Shown here: positions 40,995 through 54,300 of the stretch, one piece after another | How the letters are laid out: every line of letters starts with the position of its first letter | Position numbering within the stretch: position 1 is the stretch's first letter | Notes under the pieces: model-generated | The model's database searches: none | The model's input: only the letters and a program-made list of their open reading frames with translations | What the model was told of the DNA's origin: nothing | Made by a program: the position numbers and the translations under genes | NCBI GenBank assembly: GCA_024449915.1 | Contig: JAMZAV010003124.1 | Coordinates: 81,919 to 145,918 of the forward strand | Origin: Sweltsa coloradensis | Lineage: Eukaryota > Arthropoda > Insecta > Plecoptera > Chloroperlidae | Length of the DNA stretch: 64,000 nt | Direction: 5' to 3'

Positions 40995-42112
40995 GGTCAA
41001 CTATTAGGGGTTTTGTGAAAGAAGCGTGAATTTTGGCTCAAACAATTATAACATTATTCTGATCAAATTGCCAAGAGGAGGCCTAAAAAAAGTCCACTGG
41101 GTTGGGGGGGGGGGGTCAAACATTAGGGGTGGGGGGAACTAAAAAATTCATACGGCAATGAATTTAACAATAACAAACTCAAATTTTGGAATATGGTTGC
41201 TTAAGGTTTGCATAATTGTAAAAAAAAAATCGTACTTGACCTCTCTTGTTAATATTATCTGATTATGTGACCTTTGACCTTTTGCTACTATTGTGTGTTA
41301 TATTGAAAGAAATGTATCGTGTGACCACTCATTTTGACACAAATTATCTCCAGAATAAGAATTAAGAGTCCACATGTGTTTTTCGATGACGTGTGTCAGA
41401 TCATTTCGTGACCTTTGACCTACAACCAAGGAATTATGACTCAGATTACCTTAATTATTCGAGGTTTTGTGACAGAAGCGTGAATTTTGGCTCAAACACT
41501 TCTAACATTATTCTGATCAAATTGCTTAGAGGAGGCCTCAAAAAAGTTCACTGGTTTGGGGGGTTGGGGGGGGGACAAACATGGGGGGGGGGGGGAACTA
41601 AAAAATTCATACGGCAATGAATTTAACAATAACAAACTCAAATTTTGGAATATGGTTGCTTAAGGTTTGCATAATTGAAAAAAATCATACTTGACCTCAC
41701 TTGTAAATATTATCTGAGTATGCGACCTTTGACCTTTTGCTACTCTTGTGTGTTATATTGGAAGAAATGTATCGTGTGGCCATTCATTTTGTCACAAATT
41801 ATCCCCAGAATAAGAATTAAAGAGTCCATATGTGTTTTTCGATGACGTGTGCCAGATCATTCCGTGACCTTTGACCTACAACCGGGAAGAATGACTCGAA
41901 TTATCTTTATTATTCGAGGTTTTGTGACAGAAGCGTTAATTTTGGCTCAAACACTAACTAAAATATTCTGATTAAATTGCAAAGAGGAAGCCTCAAAAAG
42001 GCCCGCTGGTAAGGGGTTGGGGGAGGGGGTCAAACATTGGGGGGGTGGGGGAAGGAAACAAAAAGAAAGTGATACACCTCTGAATATAATAATAATAACA
42101 AACTCAAATTTC
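40995..42112 (+). repeat. Left DR1-containing tandem array (unit about 455 nt)
   Basis: Units start TTTTGTGA(A/C)AGAAGCG near 41,013, 41,468 and 41,923, the last cut at 42,112. Each contains a G-run block after AGTCCACTGG or similar, CATACGGCAATGAATTTAAC, and two TGACCTTTGACCT words (41,268, 41,409, 41,865; 41,723 has one change). The same units are inverted at 61,404-62,275. Confidence 0.9.
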
Positions 42113-42270
42113 TTCGTCTTCTTCTGTGCCATCATCCGTCCGTGTTGTCATTGTCGTCGCCGTCGGGGAGGTAGTCAAAGGGAAGGGGAAAGTTCCCCGA
42201 CGACGACCCAGAGCTCGCCATTAGTTTCGGGGAGTGAAAGTTCCCTACTCACGGGCCAAACCACGAGAAG
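42113..42270 (-). repeat. RepA fragment, the only minus-strand copy
   Basis: The reverse complement reads CTCCCCGAAACTAATGGCGA...CGTCGTCGGGGAAC, then CTTTGACTACCTCCCCGACG and the GACGATGAC-type stretch. It interrupts the third unit of the left array. 42,271-42,488 is AT-rich with no call. Confidence 0.8.
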
Positions 42271-42488
42271 GTTGCGAGTTAGACTTAGATGGCCCTTTTT
42301 TTTTATTTTTTTTATTTTATTTTTTAAAGTTAGCTTTCTCTTATGACTCGCAGACACAGTGTATATGCATGTGAGTGGGAGAAATTGTCATGATAACCTT
42401 ATATACAAAAGTAATGTACATTACATTATACAGTATAGTTCATATTAACATAAGGCATGATATCGTTGTCGGCATCAAATTTGTTCTT

Positions 42489-45400
42489 TTACTCTTGGCA
42501 TTCCCCTCTGCACTTACATGAAGCACAACATGGCTGTCCATTGATATTACATGTGCATTGGTCTTCAATGCAATCATTTTTACATTTACATACAATAACT
42601 TCATTGCATGATTGCATTGCGTCAGGAAGTGTAGTCCAGTGTGGATTCCATGCACTAGATGTATCCTTAACCCATCCCCAGGCAGATGGACTTGGAATTA
42701 TTGGTAAAGAGATGGCTGATGATCTCCAAATGAATCCAGCCTGAAAGATATAGAACATGTAGACGCAACGCATCTTGAGTTGGAGGCAAGCTCTCCATTG
42801 GTTTTCCCTTTTGTGTGAACAGCTCCTTACGGCATTCATTAACAGTTGCACAGTCACTAGTTCTATCATAGAGAATAACGATAAATTTTTCCAACATTGC
42901 CAGAGCTAAGTCATCTACTTCCTCTACTGGTCCGGAAAGCATTTTGAAAATCTCAGTAACTTCTGGCAAAGCATTCCACGTTTTCCAAGCTGAGTTTTTC
43001 CCTTTCCCAGAGAAAGATGAGCATGTATCACAGCCAGTAAAGGCGTGAAAGAATGGAAGTGCTGCAGATTTCTCTGGTCCTAGTGTATGTGAAATAGTGT
43101 GTGCTTGCTATCACTCTTACATTGTTTCCTACACCAAACTGTACCCACACCTTCTTCTCTGGAAGCCTATTGACAGCGGCAATGCAAAGCACAACAACAT
43201 CAGAGTCCACTGTACGTATAAGAACTTCATTCTTGGCATCATTGAGTACAAAGTACAAATGTAAGATGAGCCTTGTGTCGGCTTCCTCATGATTGCAGGG
43301 TGATATAGCATTCAAACACACACTCTCATCATTGCACAGAGCTTCTTCCCCCTTAGTAACAATTACTAATCCAATTGATTTGTTGATTTAAGAACAAATT
43401 CACACAACAAGTTGAATAGCTCTGCTTTATTTTCGTTTGTTCGTAGGAATTCTTGCCAGTTTTTTGGTAATGTGTTGGATGCATCAACGCGTCTTCTGAT
43501 CACAAACCCTCTTTTATTTCTGGTATGTGCTTTCAATGAGTCTTCGCGATAAACATCCCAGACAATGTGAACCTCCCGAGTCATCTTAAATTGTGCCAAT
43601 ATATATGGCACGAACACTTCCGTTGCATATTCTCCAAATGTTTTTTAAATGCAAAGATGGTCGGAGCATGTTAACAATTGCTGCGCCATCTAAAAGTACT
43701 GCATCAATCTGTTGTGAAGCTGAGTCACACTGACTCTTTGAATCTTCAAGACAATGCAGTATGTCGGACTTCTTTCCAAATCTGAGTTGTCCATTTTCAG
43801 AAATTTCTGGTGGGCAGGGATTGTTTTCATGTTGGAAGAACTTATTGAGATCACCGTTACGCGTTTGGCACCCAATATAGAAACGAGAAAATAATGCACT
43901 GTCATTCTTAAGAGATGTTATTTTATGGTATTGCTTGCTTCTCTTTTTGGCAGGAGTGGTGCTAAAGAGATATAATTTATTCTTTGGTATAACATCAGAC
44001 ACAAGCTGAGTTTGAGAATGGAGGCGACAGTTGATGAATGTATCCATGTTTTCTTTTCCAAGTTTTTCAATACTTTTCACAGTTTTAACAGCTTCCTCCG
44101 GCAGTATTTCTTTATTGTGGATACGATAAAGTTCCCCGCTTGTCACTTTGAAAGGATGTCCTTGCTCCTCGAGTACCATTACCATTTGATTGACATCATT
44201 AATAAAGTTACGTTGAAAGCTGCCAGTTTGTTCGTGATGACGTTGATTATCTTCACAACTTTCTTCAAACTCTGAACCAATGCGCGCCACCTCGGGAGCG
44301 ACAATCATCCACCTTCGAATAGCCTCTGGGTTTTGAAGAATTCCAATGGCACCTCCATCTCCTTTAATAAGAGCATTAGTTTGTTCAAGAGCTTGATCTA
44401 TTGCAATAGCTGAGAAATGATTGTTCGTTTTTTTGACAACAAAATTGCCCTTAGAAAATTCTTCGTATACATCTGGGCAGGTTTCTTCAAGGGCAAGCAT
44501 GTCTCTTAGATGAACTGTCAAGCACCTGGAGTAGTTTGTTCGATTCATTGCAAAACACCATGGCACGATTTCAGTGAGCATTTGTATATACCGCTTGAAA
44601 TCGCCGTTGCGTATAGAACGAACAAATCCTAGGAGTAAAATCTGCAGTCGTAAGACTAAGGACCAATACTGAAATTGTGGTTCTTGCTCTTCCTGCTTAG
44701 AACACCAGGATTCAAAACTAAGGTCGTACTCCACAGCGTCTCCTTCAAGAAATGCCCGATGGCGTAGTGTGCTCAACGCCGCAGCTGTGACTTGGTGAGC
44801 TCTTCGTGTTTTCTTTACATGCGTTTGCCTTAAGGAAAGACTGGGCTGTACCTTGATGTGCGACATTTGCTTTGGTTAAGGCCTCGACCCACCCACTTCC
44901 TTCCATCCAACAACCAAGTATCTTTAAGATCGCCATCTCAATGTGAAGTCCCCCAAACATAATAACGATAGCTGTTCTCAGAGTAATAGTTGGAATAATT
45001 CCACTGAATTTGCTTAGCTATTGCAAAAAGTGGTTGGTCTAGTGTAATTACGGCCGTTTGTCCTTGATTAAGTACATTTGTAGCATTACGTAACTATGTC
45101 CATAGCATGGCGTATCATTGTAGCACTATGAGCCTGCTCTTCAAACAAAGGAAGCATGCCACTGATTGTTTTAAGTTTACTAGAACTTTTAATAATACTG
45201 GCATTAAAAGCTGACCAGGACACATTTGTTTCTGAATCGTTAAATAAAACTTCTCCCTCCACCACCGCTTTGACATGATCCAGCCACTTATTTTCACACT
45301 GAATCACAGAGTTTTCCTCGTGTTTACTTTCAGGTACGACAAAATGTATGCCTGGAGCTGATAGATTGTCTTTTAGTTTCATTACTGGTGTCATTTCTAT

Positions 45401-46805
45401 ATAGAACTCTGGAAGTTTGGGTACAGCTTTTGATTTAAGTTCACCTGTGTACAAGCTAATACTCGGTCGTGTTTGGCCCCTCTTGTTAACGGTTGAATGC
45501 GAATTCATCTGAATGACGGTACCATGAAATGACTCCTTAGATGTCGTTGAAGATGGGTTGTGATCAGCATTGTCGGCCGACCCTGTAACGAACACACCTT
45601 TCAGCAGGTTTGGAGGGCAAACAGCTCGATCTTCGTTGAATCTGTTGCATATGCTTATACCAAGTCTAGTTGATATATCTAGGATTCGGTCATAAGAAAT
45701 AGATAGGCCTAGGTGGAATAATTGATCTATTATACATCTTTTCCGTGTAAGAGAGTGAATTGACAATCCAATGTATACAGGTAAAGGAGGTTCACGTGAT
45801 TTCTTACGCCTTTTCTCTACATTGCAATTGAAAACTATCAGCTGTCCAATTGAGCTAACTGACTTCGCAATGGATTCGTCTTCATTACTTGGAGGTTGAC
45901 ATTGACTGACTGGCCCTTTGTGTATCAATGAAAGAAGATATGTTAATGAATCTGGAACTGAACTCAACTGCGCACCTTTCTCAAAATTACCAGAAAATTC
46001 AATTTCTTTGTCGAGTATGTCTCGGCGAATGTATAAAGCAGCTTTCGTTATAAGTAATGCTTCTTCATCGTAGTCAATACCGTATGCTTTTGACAGAACT
46101 TCGCCTACATCGTTCTTAAATGCCAGAATAACGTTTTTTCCCTACTTTATAAGATTCCATTGACGAAAAGTGAGCAAGTATTCTGGTCTTGAGGTCGGTA
46201 TTTCGTAATTTGCATTCCAGATTAAACTTTTTGAGGGAAGCTGTGTACATATTACCTAGATCGCACAGTTTAAAAACTGGAGATGTGGCACTGCATGAAC
46301 GCATTTCTTGTATGTGAGCCAGAAGCTCGGCCAAAGCGTAGCTCTCGTGTATTTTTCTAAACCGCTCTTCATCTTTCAAATTGCCTTGAATGGTTCTTCG
46401 ACGGTTGTAAAACTGATTGAGACAATTCAGATGATACTTTGCGTCTAAAGCAACCATGTCTCCCGAACTCAATGCAGCTAGTACCCGCTGATCGTTCAAA
46501 TCGATTGCACATGAACGCACCCTCTGATCTATTTCTAACGTTGAAGCCTGGTGCAACACTTCCGAATCGTCTGTAGATCCACATTGAAAAAAGCATTGCG
46601 ATGTATTACTTGCTGATTTCACATCTGAACGCGTAAATAATCGTTTGGAACACGATGGACCTTCCTCGATATATCTTTCATCACATTGATCCTCTATGAT
46701 AGGACGTTCCTGACAGCGTTTCAATGCTTTCGAATTAAATTTCATACAAATGATTTTGCCATTGGCTACATTTGTCAAGGGTTTTTTCTCGATTCCATTT
46801 CCCAT
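42489..46805 (-). pseudogene. XPG-like nuclease / CXC-domain transposon protein, multi-frameshifted
   Basis: About 1,430 codons are spread over at least eight minus-strand segments in consistent order. N-terminal: CFFQCG, then GDMVALDAKYHLNCLNQFYN, a zinc-binding-like region. Middle: IGLSIHSLTRKR, DNADHNPSSTT, WSAFNASI, MFGGLHIEMAIL, VHLRDMLAL and DGGAIGILQNPEA. C-terminal: EADTRLILH and IRTVDSDVVVLC, then FHAFTGCDTCSSFSGKGK, matching the acidic clusters and helix-hairpin-helix loop (GCDY...GIG) of XPG/FEN nucleases. The end is a Tesmin/TSO1-like CXC domain (CKCKNDC, CTCN, CKCRGEC). Frames shift near 46,137 (an A6 run), 45,085, 45,010, 44,830, 43,645, 43,340, 43,090 and 42,780. These could be decay or sequencing errors. 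Such proteins are widespread in invertebrate transposons (Academ-like); the assignment is from memory. Confidence 0.72.
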
Positions 46806-47099
46806 CGTCCAAGCTTTTTAAGTTTAATGCAATGGGCCGGCCCCCCGGCAACTTTGAAACTATCAAAAATATCAGCCAATTTTTTGAATCCAGGTGGGCC
46901 CCCGGCCCCGCATTTTTATTGTTAAACGGACACTGCAGCGACTCTTTCGTATTGACTGGCACAACGCATTTGCCCCAATCAAGGGTTTCCCCGGAAATAA
47001 TTCATTATTTTAAAAAGAGGTCAACTTTTAAAAATGGACCGAAAATGAAAACATGAGTTTTCCTATACACAATCATAAAAACGCACAAAAAAGACACCA
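46806..47099. other. Upstream flank of the nuclease gene
   Basis: No frame. A GC-rich patch (GCCGGCCCCCCGGC, about 46,836) is followed by AT-rich DNA. This would be the promoter region of the minus-strand gene, but no TATA or initiator can be defended. Confidence 0.4.
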
Positions 47100-47325
47100 C
47101 GTGCCGTGAATGAATTATCCCCACTTGCTATGTCAACAGGGGCCCCCAAAACAACAAAAACACCTAAATGAACGGCCCCAGTTGCTATTCAACAGGACCC
47201 CCAAACAAACAAAGTGAATAATCAGTCAGTTGCATGTCCAACAGTGGCCCCACAAACAACATACAACGTGAATGAATCGGGCCAGTTGCTAGTCAACAGT
47301 GCCCCCAAAAACAACATATGTCGAG
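47100..47325 (+). repeat. Minisatellite, about 56-nt unit, array 1
   Basis: Four imperfect units with CAACAGTGCCCCCA, CAAACAACATACAACGTG and AATGAATCGGGCCAGTTGCT. The same units recur in direct orientation at 60,835-61,045. Confidence 0.75.
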
Positions 47326-48300
47326 ACCGGGATTTGTTGGGATTTTGGACAGATATTGAATTTATCGAAACAAACCATTATGTGAACCAAGAAAAATTTT
47401 GTGCACTGATATCGTGGAATCCGAAAAAATCTGAAAATTATACGCAGTTTGCAGAGGGACAATGAAGTAAAATTTCCCCCCCCCCCCTTATTAAAAAAGA
47501 ACCCTAGTTGGGAATTTTCCCGAGTTAAAAAAAAAAATAAACGCAAGTAAATAAATTTTAAAATTAAATCAGCTCTTTTCGCCCAATAGTCGAGGGCGAT
47601 GAAAATTTCCCAAAAAAACCTTGGGAAAAATGTGTTTTTCCTTTTGAAAACACACTCTAGAAAAATCTCATTTTTTTTAAAGGACTCACCTGAATTTTAT
47701 AGCATGGGGGGAAGGGGGGGTAAAATTACTCGGGTCCCTTTACGTGCCGAGAGTAGGGGGGGGGGATTGCGCCATCAATTACTTGACAGTCATTGTCCAA
47801 GGAAAAGGTGCGTTTCACCGGAGAAATGTACGTCGATCGTCTTTCAACCCAGCCGAATTCTATGTCAGATCATGTTCTGATAACTGATGAGCGATAAATG
47901 TCTCTTAGATTTATACTTTGGAATGTGAATTGTACCGGAGCCGCGAGAGTTCCCCCTTTAAAAATTTTTAAAAAAAAATAGTTTTACTTGGGCCAAAACA
48001 AAACTGTGAGTTCGGGTATTTTTGGGTTTCTTGGGAACCGAAGTATATTTTTTAAAATTGATCAGTCAAAAAATTCTACCTATCTCCCAAGAACAAATCC
48101 AAAAGGCGAAAAAGCCAATGAGACCAGAGGGGGGTTGGTTAGGGAGGAACTCCCAAATTTTTGAAACTGTGGAAATTTTTTAGCTTCGTGGGGGGAAACT
48201 CAAATTGTAAAATCTTTTTGGCGACGGGGATTTTTTAAAAAGTATAAATTTGGGAATCTAGAAGTTGGAGTGTAAAGTGATTGTCAAGCAGTTGGTGTTG
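47326..48300 (+). repeat. Repeat D, copy 1
   Basis: Landmarks TTGAATTTATCGAAACAAAC, GATATCGTGGAATCCG, AAATAAACGCAAGTAAATAA and AACACACTCTAGAAAAATC recur in direct orientation at 59,740-60,560 with many homopolymer-length differences. A start of LINE-endonuclease type (SLRFILWNVN) is readable near 47,898 but cannot be followed, so any coding role is uncertain. Confidence 0.6.
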
Positions 48301-51300
48301 TATTTGGGTTTTTTGGTGTCGTGTTTTTTGTCCTTAAATTTTAAAGCGAGGTATTGGGAGGAAGATAGTGGTTGGGGGGAAGCAGAGGGGGGGCTTATGT
48401 GAAGAGTCTGCAAGGAAAGGGACCCGGGCAATGTAAGTTGTAATAAACAAAATATCTACCCTATAAATTTTTAAATTTGAAAAATCAGTATACATAGAGC
48501 CTGATCTCGACTCCGAGCTTCCTACTTTTCTCTCTTTTTTGTGTGTACATTTTTAAACCAAATGCGAACCGCGTCCGCGGCATCTAGGGGGGGTTAAAAA
48601 GCAGCTTCCCAAAAATTTTAGGGGGCTTTTCCCTTTTTTGGGGGGCCAGCATATAACCGGGAAAAAAAATTAAAAAATTTTTGGTATCGGGAAAACGGTT
48701 TGGGAAAAAAAGGGTTCAAACGAAAAAAAAAATTAAAATTTTGGGGGGGCAAGCCGGGTTGGGATTTTTTAAAGGGGAAAAAGCAAAAGGGAAAAAAAGG
48801 GATTAAAAAATGGGGGAAAAAAAAAAAAATTAAAATTTTTGGAAAATAATTTTTGAAAAAAAATCGATAAAAAAAAAAAACAAGAACAATTTTTTAAAAA
48901 AAATTTTAACAAAAATTTTTGGGGATAAAATAAAAATTTTTGGGAACAAAAAGGGGGGGTTCGGGATAAAGAAAAAAAAGGAACCCCGGAGATTTTTTAA
49001 ACAAAAAAAATTTTGGGGATTTAAATTAAAAAAATTTTTTTGGGAAAAAAAGTTTTGGGAAAAATGGGGAAAAAAAAGGGAAAAAAAGGGAACAAAAAGG
49101 GAGATTAAAAAAATGGGGAATAAATAAAAATTTTGGAATTTTAGGGGAAATGGGAATCGATAAAAACGGGGAACCAAAGGTTTTTTAAAAAAAATGGGGT
49201 TTTAAAAAATTTAAAATTTGAAAAAAAAAGGTTTTGGGGAATGGGGAAAAAAAGAAACAAAACAAACAGAAAAAGATTTAAAAAAAAATTTAAGAAAATA
49301 ATTTTTTTTTTTAGGGGGGGTAAAATTTACTTTTTTTGAAATTAAAATTAGCCCTTTAAAAGGGAAAAAAAAAGGTAAACAAAGAAAAACTGATTGAGGT
49401 TAAAAAATTTACTTACTAAAAACCCCTTTTGAAAACCCCTCTTTTGGGAAAAATTTAATTTGGTAAAATTGGGGAAGGGGGCGGCCAGGAGACAAAAAAG
49501 AAATTTACTGGGAGTGGAAAAGGTTTAAAACCTATAGGTTTGGGTGGGGGGTAAGCCATTACACCAATACGGGGAACAATAAAATTAAAATTTGAGAAAC
49601 CCCGGGTAAATATTAAAGGGATTAATTAAAAAAAAAAGGTTCTAAGGTAAAAAATCAAAAGATCCTTGAGGGGCCATAGAAAGGTTTTGCAAAACATCCT
49701 TCAGGGTTAGGTAGGTTTATGGGACCGAAATAAAGGTCGGACCCAGGAATAAGGGGTTTTTGCAAGTAGGGAAAAGGAAAGGGGGAAAGGAATGGACGAG
49801 GGAAAACATCCTTAAACCCGGAAAGTCCTTTTTAGCTGTGGGGGTAAAATATTTGTTTTGCATTAAAATCAGTTTTAGGTTATGGGGGGCTTAAAAGGAC
49901 ATGGGGGGGAAGGAAAACCAATTTTTAGGATTAAAAGGTGGGGTTTTGCGAAAGGGAAGGAACTGGGGAAGGAAATGCCTCCAGCTAATTATAATAAGGA
50001 GCTAATCGGGGAATTTAACAAAAAACAGAGGGAGAACTCCTTTTTCCTCCGATTGGGGAATAGCCATAAACCCGAACCACGGTTCAAGTCGACGGTATTG
50101 TTAGAACAATACCCTGTGTGAGAACGCTCAAATAAGGGGAAACAAGTTAGTTATAGTGAAGGGGCCAAAATTGTAAAAATTCGCTCTCGGACGTAGTTAA
50201 AAATCAAAGGGGACGGGAGGTCCCTGCTTGGTAACAGGCCAGGTCCCTTTTTGGGGGAAAGGATGTAAAAAAAATCTTTAGAAAAAGGTTCTGTACCTTT
50301 TTGGTTTTGTTGTATAGTAAAAATACCTGATGGGCCCTTACCGGCGAGACTTTTAAAATCAAACCGAATGGAGGTTTTTTAAGGGAGAAAGTTGAGAGGA
50401 GGGGGTAATTTGTTTAATTTGCAGAACGTAGGGAGGGGGAAAAGAAAAAAAACTCCGTGGACCGGGAGACTTGGAACTTTTAGGGGGGAAGTTTTCCATT
50501 TGCCCTAAAACCCAAAAGGAACGGTTATGATTTCGGGGAACGGACGGGGGCCGAGACGGAAGCCAAACGGCCTTTTTTAAAAAATGAAAAAGTCAAGGTA
50601 CGGGGGCCCGGGGAGGGGGTGTGGCGGCCCAATTTTCGGGGGTTTAATTTCCGGGGAAAATTTGTTAGGACAAAAACGAAAAGGGGAGACTCTCGTCCCT
50701 CGATTTCGCCCCGAGATTTAGGGAAGAAAAGAACCCCGTAAGACATTTAACAAGGGGGAACTTTTTAAAAGCCCCTCCCCTTTTACAAGAGGTTCCCCCG
50801 AAATTCGGGGAAGAAGGGGGGAAAATTTGTTAACTCCGCCGGGGGGAAGATTAAACCTACGATTTACTAAAAAGGGCCCGAAAGTTAGGGAAAAGGAAAA
50901 TTCGTGGGACAAATCTTCCGGGGGGGAAGATTTAAAGTCCCCCTTTTTTTCAAGAATTGGTCCCGAAAATTCAGGGAAAAGGGAAAAATTTTTGTGAGGA
51001 AATTGAAGGGGGGAAGATTTTAAAGTCCCCAACGTCCGAAAAATTATGCCCCCAAAAAATGCTCGATTTTGAACCGAGAATCTAGGGGAGTAGGGGGGGT
51101 AGTAGAACTCTTTCATGGGGGGGGAAAAGAACAAAAGACCCTTTTTTTTTGATAACTTAAATTCCTGCTGAAGGGAAAATTGTCGAATAGCTGTTAAAAA
51201 AAAGAAAATAAGGAAATCCAGAGAAGGGGCCCCGCCCCTTTTAAACGTGAGGGAAAAAGAAAATCCTGGTTTTCTCAAACCTTTAAGACTTATTTTTTTA

Positions 51301-54300
51301 AAGGGGTTAAAAGGAGGGGTGATTTTTGTGGAACTCAAGTTGGGAAACCAAAGGGGGATAGTTTTAAATTGTTTTGGGGGGGGAGACTGTACGCATGGGG
51401 GGGGAAGGGGATAAAGGCCCCGGTACGAGGGCGCGGCGAAAAGAACGTAAATTGACTAGGGGGGGGGGGGTTTTAATACCAAAGTTCCAATTTATCCCGA
51501 AACCGGAAGTTTGGGAAACGGGTAGTGGAGGGTTTTGTAGATTTTCGATCTGAATTGCAACTTAATTGGGAATATCGAGACGAAAGAAAAAGAAGGGAAG
51601 TTTTGTTTGGGGAGGGATTTAATGACCGGAAAATAGAAAGCGGTTTTCAAACAGTGCAATTACGGGGGAAGGGAAAAGGAAAGTGTGAACCTTAGTTTGG
51701 GTTCAGGGGAAGGTTAAATTTGTTTAAAACCCTGAAAAAAGAGTAAGAAAAAATAGCGGGATAATAAAAACCCCTTTGAAAGGGAAGCGGTAACCGAAAC
51801 AATAAAAATTTAAAAGTGGGCCCGTGGATGGATTTTTCCGCCGAATTGAACAAAATTTTGGGAAAAACTTTGGAAAGATTAAAAAAAAAAGTGAAGGTAA
51901 GGTTGCAAAATTTTAAATTTTTTTGCCAAAGATCAAAAATAACGGGCACTGACTGAAAAGGTGAAGGAAAACAGTAAGTTGGCCCCAATAGGGTTTTTAA
52001 ACACGCCCCAAGTTTAAAAACTACCTGAAGGAATAGTAGGGCTTCTCGGCGAGGGTGGGGGAAGGCAAGGGTTTACCCCACAAAACGTAATAGGACGGTG
52101 CAGGGTTTGGAGGAAAAAGGGTAAAAAATGGAAGGGACAAGGAATGAAATCAACTAAGGAAAACAGTTTTGGGCCAAGCACCCCCTTGCAAAAAGGGTAT
52201 AAACAAAATGTGTGATTTGACCATTTAACTCAAAAAGACAAGGAGGGGTTTTTGAGCGGGATAGAAATCCAGGTTTTTTTCCAACCAAAGGGAAAAATAG
52301 GTTGGCAAGAATGTGAGATAAATTTAAAAACCGGGGAGTAAAAGAGATTAAAAATAGAGAACCTGGGGCGCAATGAGGGATATTCAAGGGGGGACAAAAT
52401 TTTAAAATTTTTTTTAAAAAACAGGGGGGTGAAATGAACCTCCATTTTGGTTCACCCGGGAAAATGTGTGCAAGAAGGGCGCACAATACACTACAAAAAC
52501 CGATGGTAAAGACTTAGAAGCTAAATGATGTCTGAAAATTCCTAGCCCTGACCCGGGGGGGGGGGGGGGGAGGAGAAAAAGGGGGGGAAGGGGGGGGAAA
52601 ACAATTGTTATTTGGGGGGGGCAACCATTTCCACCCTGCCTGTCGGGGGCGTTCTATAACGTAGATAAAAACAAAGAGAAAAACAGTTTTTAGCATGGGA
52701 AGAATTTTGCAAAAAACCCAATGGCTATGGGATGAACCAGTTTGCACTTCCCAAAGATTTTTAGACCCTGCTCTTTGAGGACCGAACGTTCCTTTTATTT
52801 AGACGACTTTTCATTGTTTCCAAAAAATATCAAAGAGGGTTTAAAAAGAACAGAAGCTTGGAGGGGAGGGCCCTTGAAAAGTTTCCTGTTTGAAACCCTT
52901 GATTTTCCCGAACCCGGGGAAAGGGGTCCTTATGACTATTTTACAAAAAAGGGGAAGGGTAAAAGGGGCCCACCGCTTGGGGGCTTCCGGGGAAAAGCGA
53001 ACTTTTTTTTTTAATTTTTTTCCGTTCTGAGGGGGCAAAAGGAAAAATTTTTGGGGGAAAAAAGCCCCAAGGCTTTTAAAAAAAACGGGCCATTTTTTAT
53101 TATTTGGGTTTAACCTACTTTTAAAATTGTTAAACATGCGTCTTCGATTGGACTTGTTTTTCACAAATAATGGGACAAGCCTAGTTTTTTCCGGTTTTTT
53201 AAGCCCTAAGAATTTTTTTGGGCCCTTAAACTTTTTTATAAATTTGGCCCACCTTTTCCCCCTTTTTTTTTTCCCCTCCCTCTTTTTTCCCTTTTTCTTC
53301 TTTTGCACCCGGTACGACTTTAGATACGAGTATCGCCGGGTAAAAGTTTTCCCATGTGGACGCCTTATCACGACAAACTTTTAAATGTGGCGCAGTCAAA
53401 ATGGGCCAATGACAGTGGGGAATATGAGCCGTAGGGGATAAAAAACGTATAAGGGTAAATCAAGGAAGTGCCAGTTATTCCCCGATTATAAAGGGGTTTT
53501 GGAAAGAGGGGAAACCAATGAATTGTACGGGTTAGAAAAGGGAAAAACCCGCTATTCAAATTGAGACTGGAAATGAAGGGATCATGTTTTACGCCAGAGG
53601 GAATGAAACGTGAAATACTAAAATTATCACGATTCGCGCTGGGTTTTGGGCATAGTGGGATGTCAAGAACAATTGCTTGATTTCCCAAAAGGGGTTTTTT
53701 TGGCGAGGATGAATCGCGCTATAAGGAATTACTGTCAGAGCTGTGTCTCGTGTCAGCAGGAAAACTGAACCTCATAGGGTGCCTGCGCCCTTGCAAAATT
53801 TCAAGAGGCCCAAAAGTTTTTCAAGTCGTGCATATAGATCTTTGTTTGGGGCCCTTTCCAGTGTCTTACTCAAACAACAGATATGTATTGAGCTTCATAA
53901 CCATTTTCTAGAATGCCTGTTTTAGTGCTGTACCCAACATGAAGGCCGAAACGGTGGGAAGATGTCTAGTAAAAATGTGGTTCTCATGTATGGCGTTCCG
54001 GAAGTATTGGTCCCGACAAGGAACAGCTTCCTTCTAAGGTCTTCAAGGGAATTTTGGAATCTTGCAGATAAAAACCTCACAACACAGCCTCCATAAGTAG
54101 CAGCAGGATTGTTGAAGAAGCCATCTTACTTTCCATAGATACTTTTGCCCCTATGTAAAAGGACAATAAGAAATTGGGGCGAATTGTACCCTTGTAAAAA
54201 TTTATAAAGCGATCAGCAATATCGTCAACCACGGGTATGACACCCCTTTTATGTTTTGTTTGGAAAACCCACATAAACTTTCCATTTGATCAATTTAGTA

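Noticed and set aside
43586..44866. 426-codon minus-strand ORF as a separate gene
   Set aside because: Its neighbours in other frames continue the same protein in order, so it is one segment of the broken XPG/CXC gene.
47898..48060. LINE endonuclease domain in repeat D
   Set aside because: Only about ten residues (SLRFILWNVN) look right; the following sequence cannot be read in any frame.
48830..53688. ORFs of 80-206 codons rich in Phe, Lys and Pro
   Set aside because: They arise from homopolymer runs in doubtful sequence, occur on both strands and have no motif.
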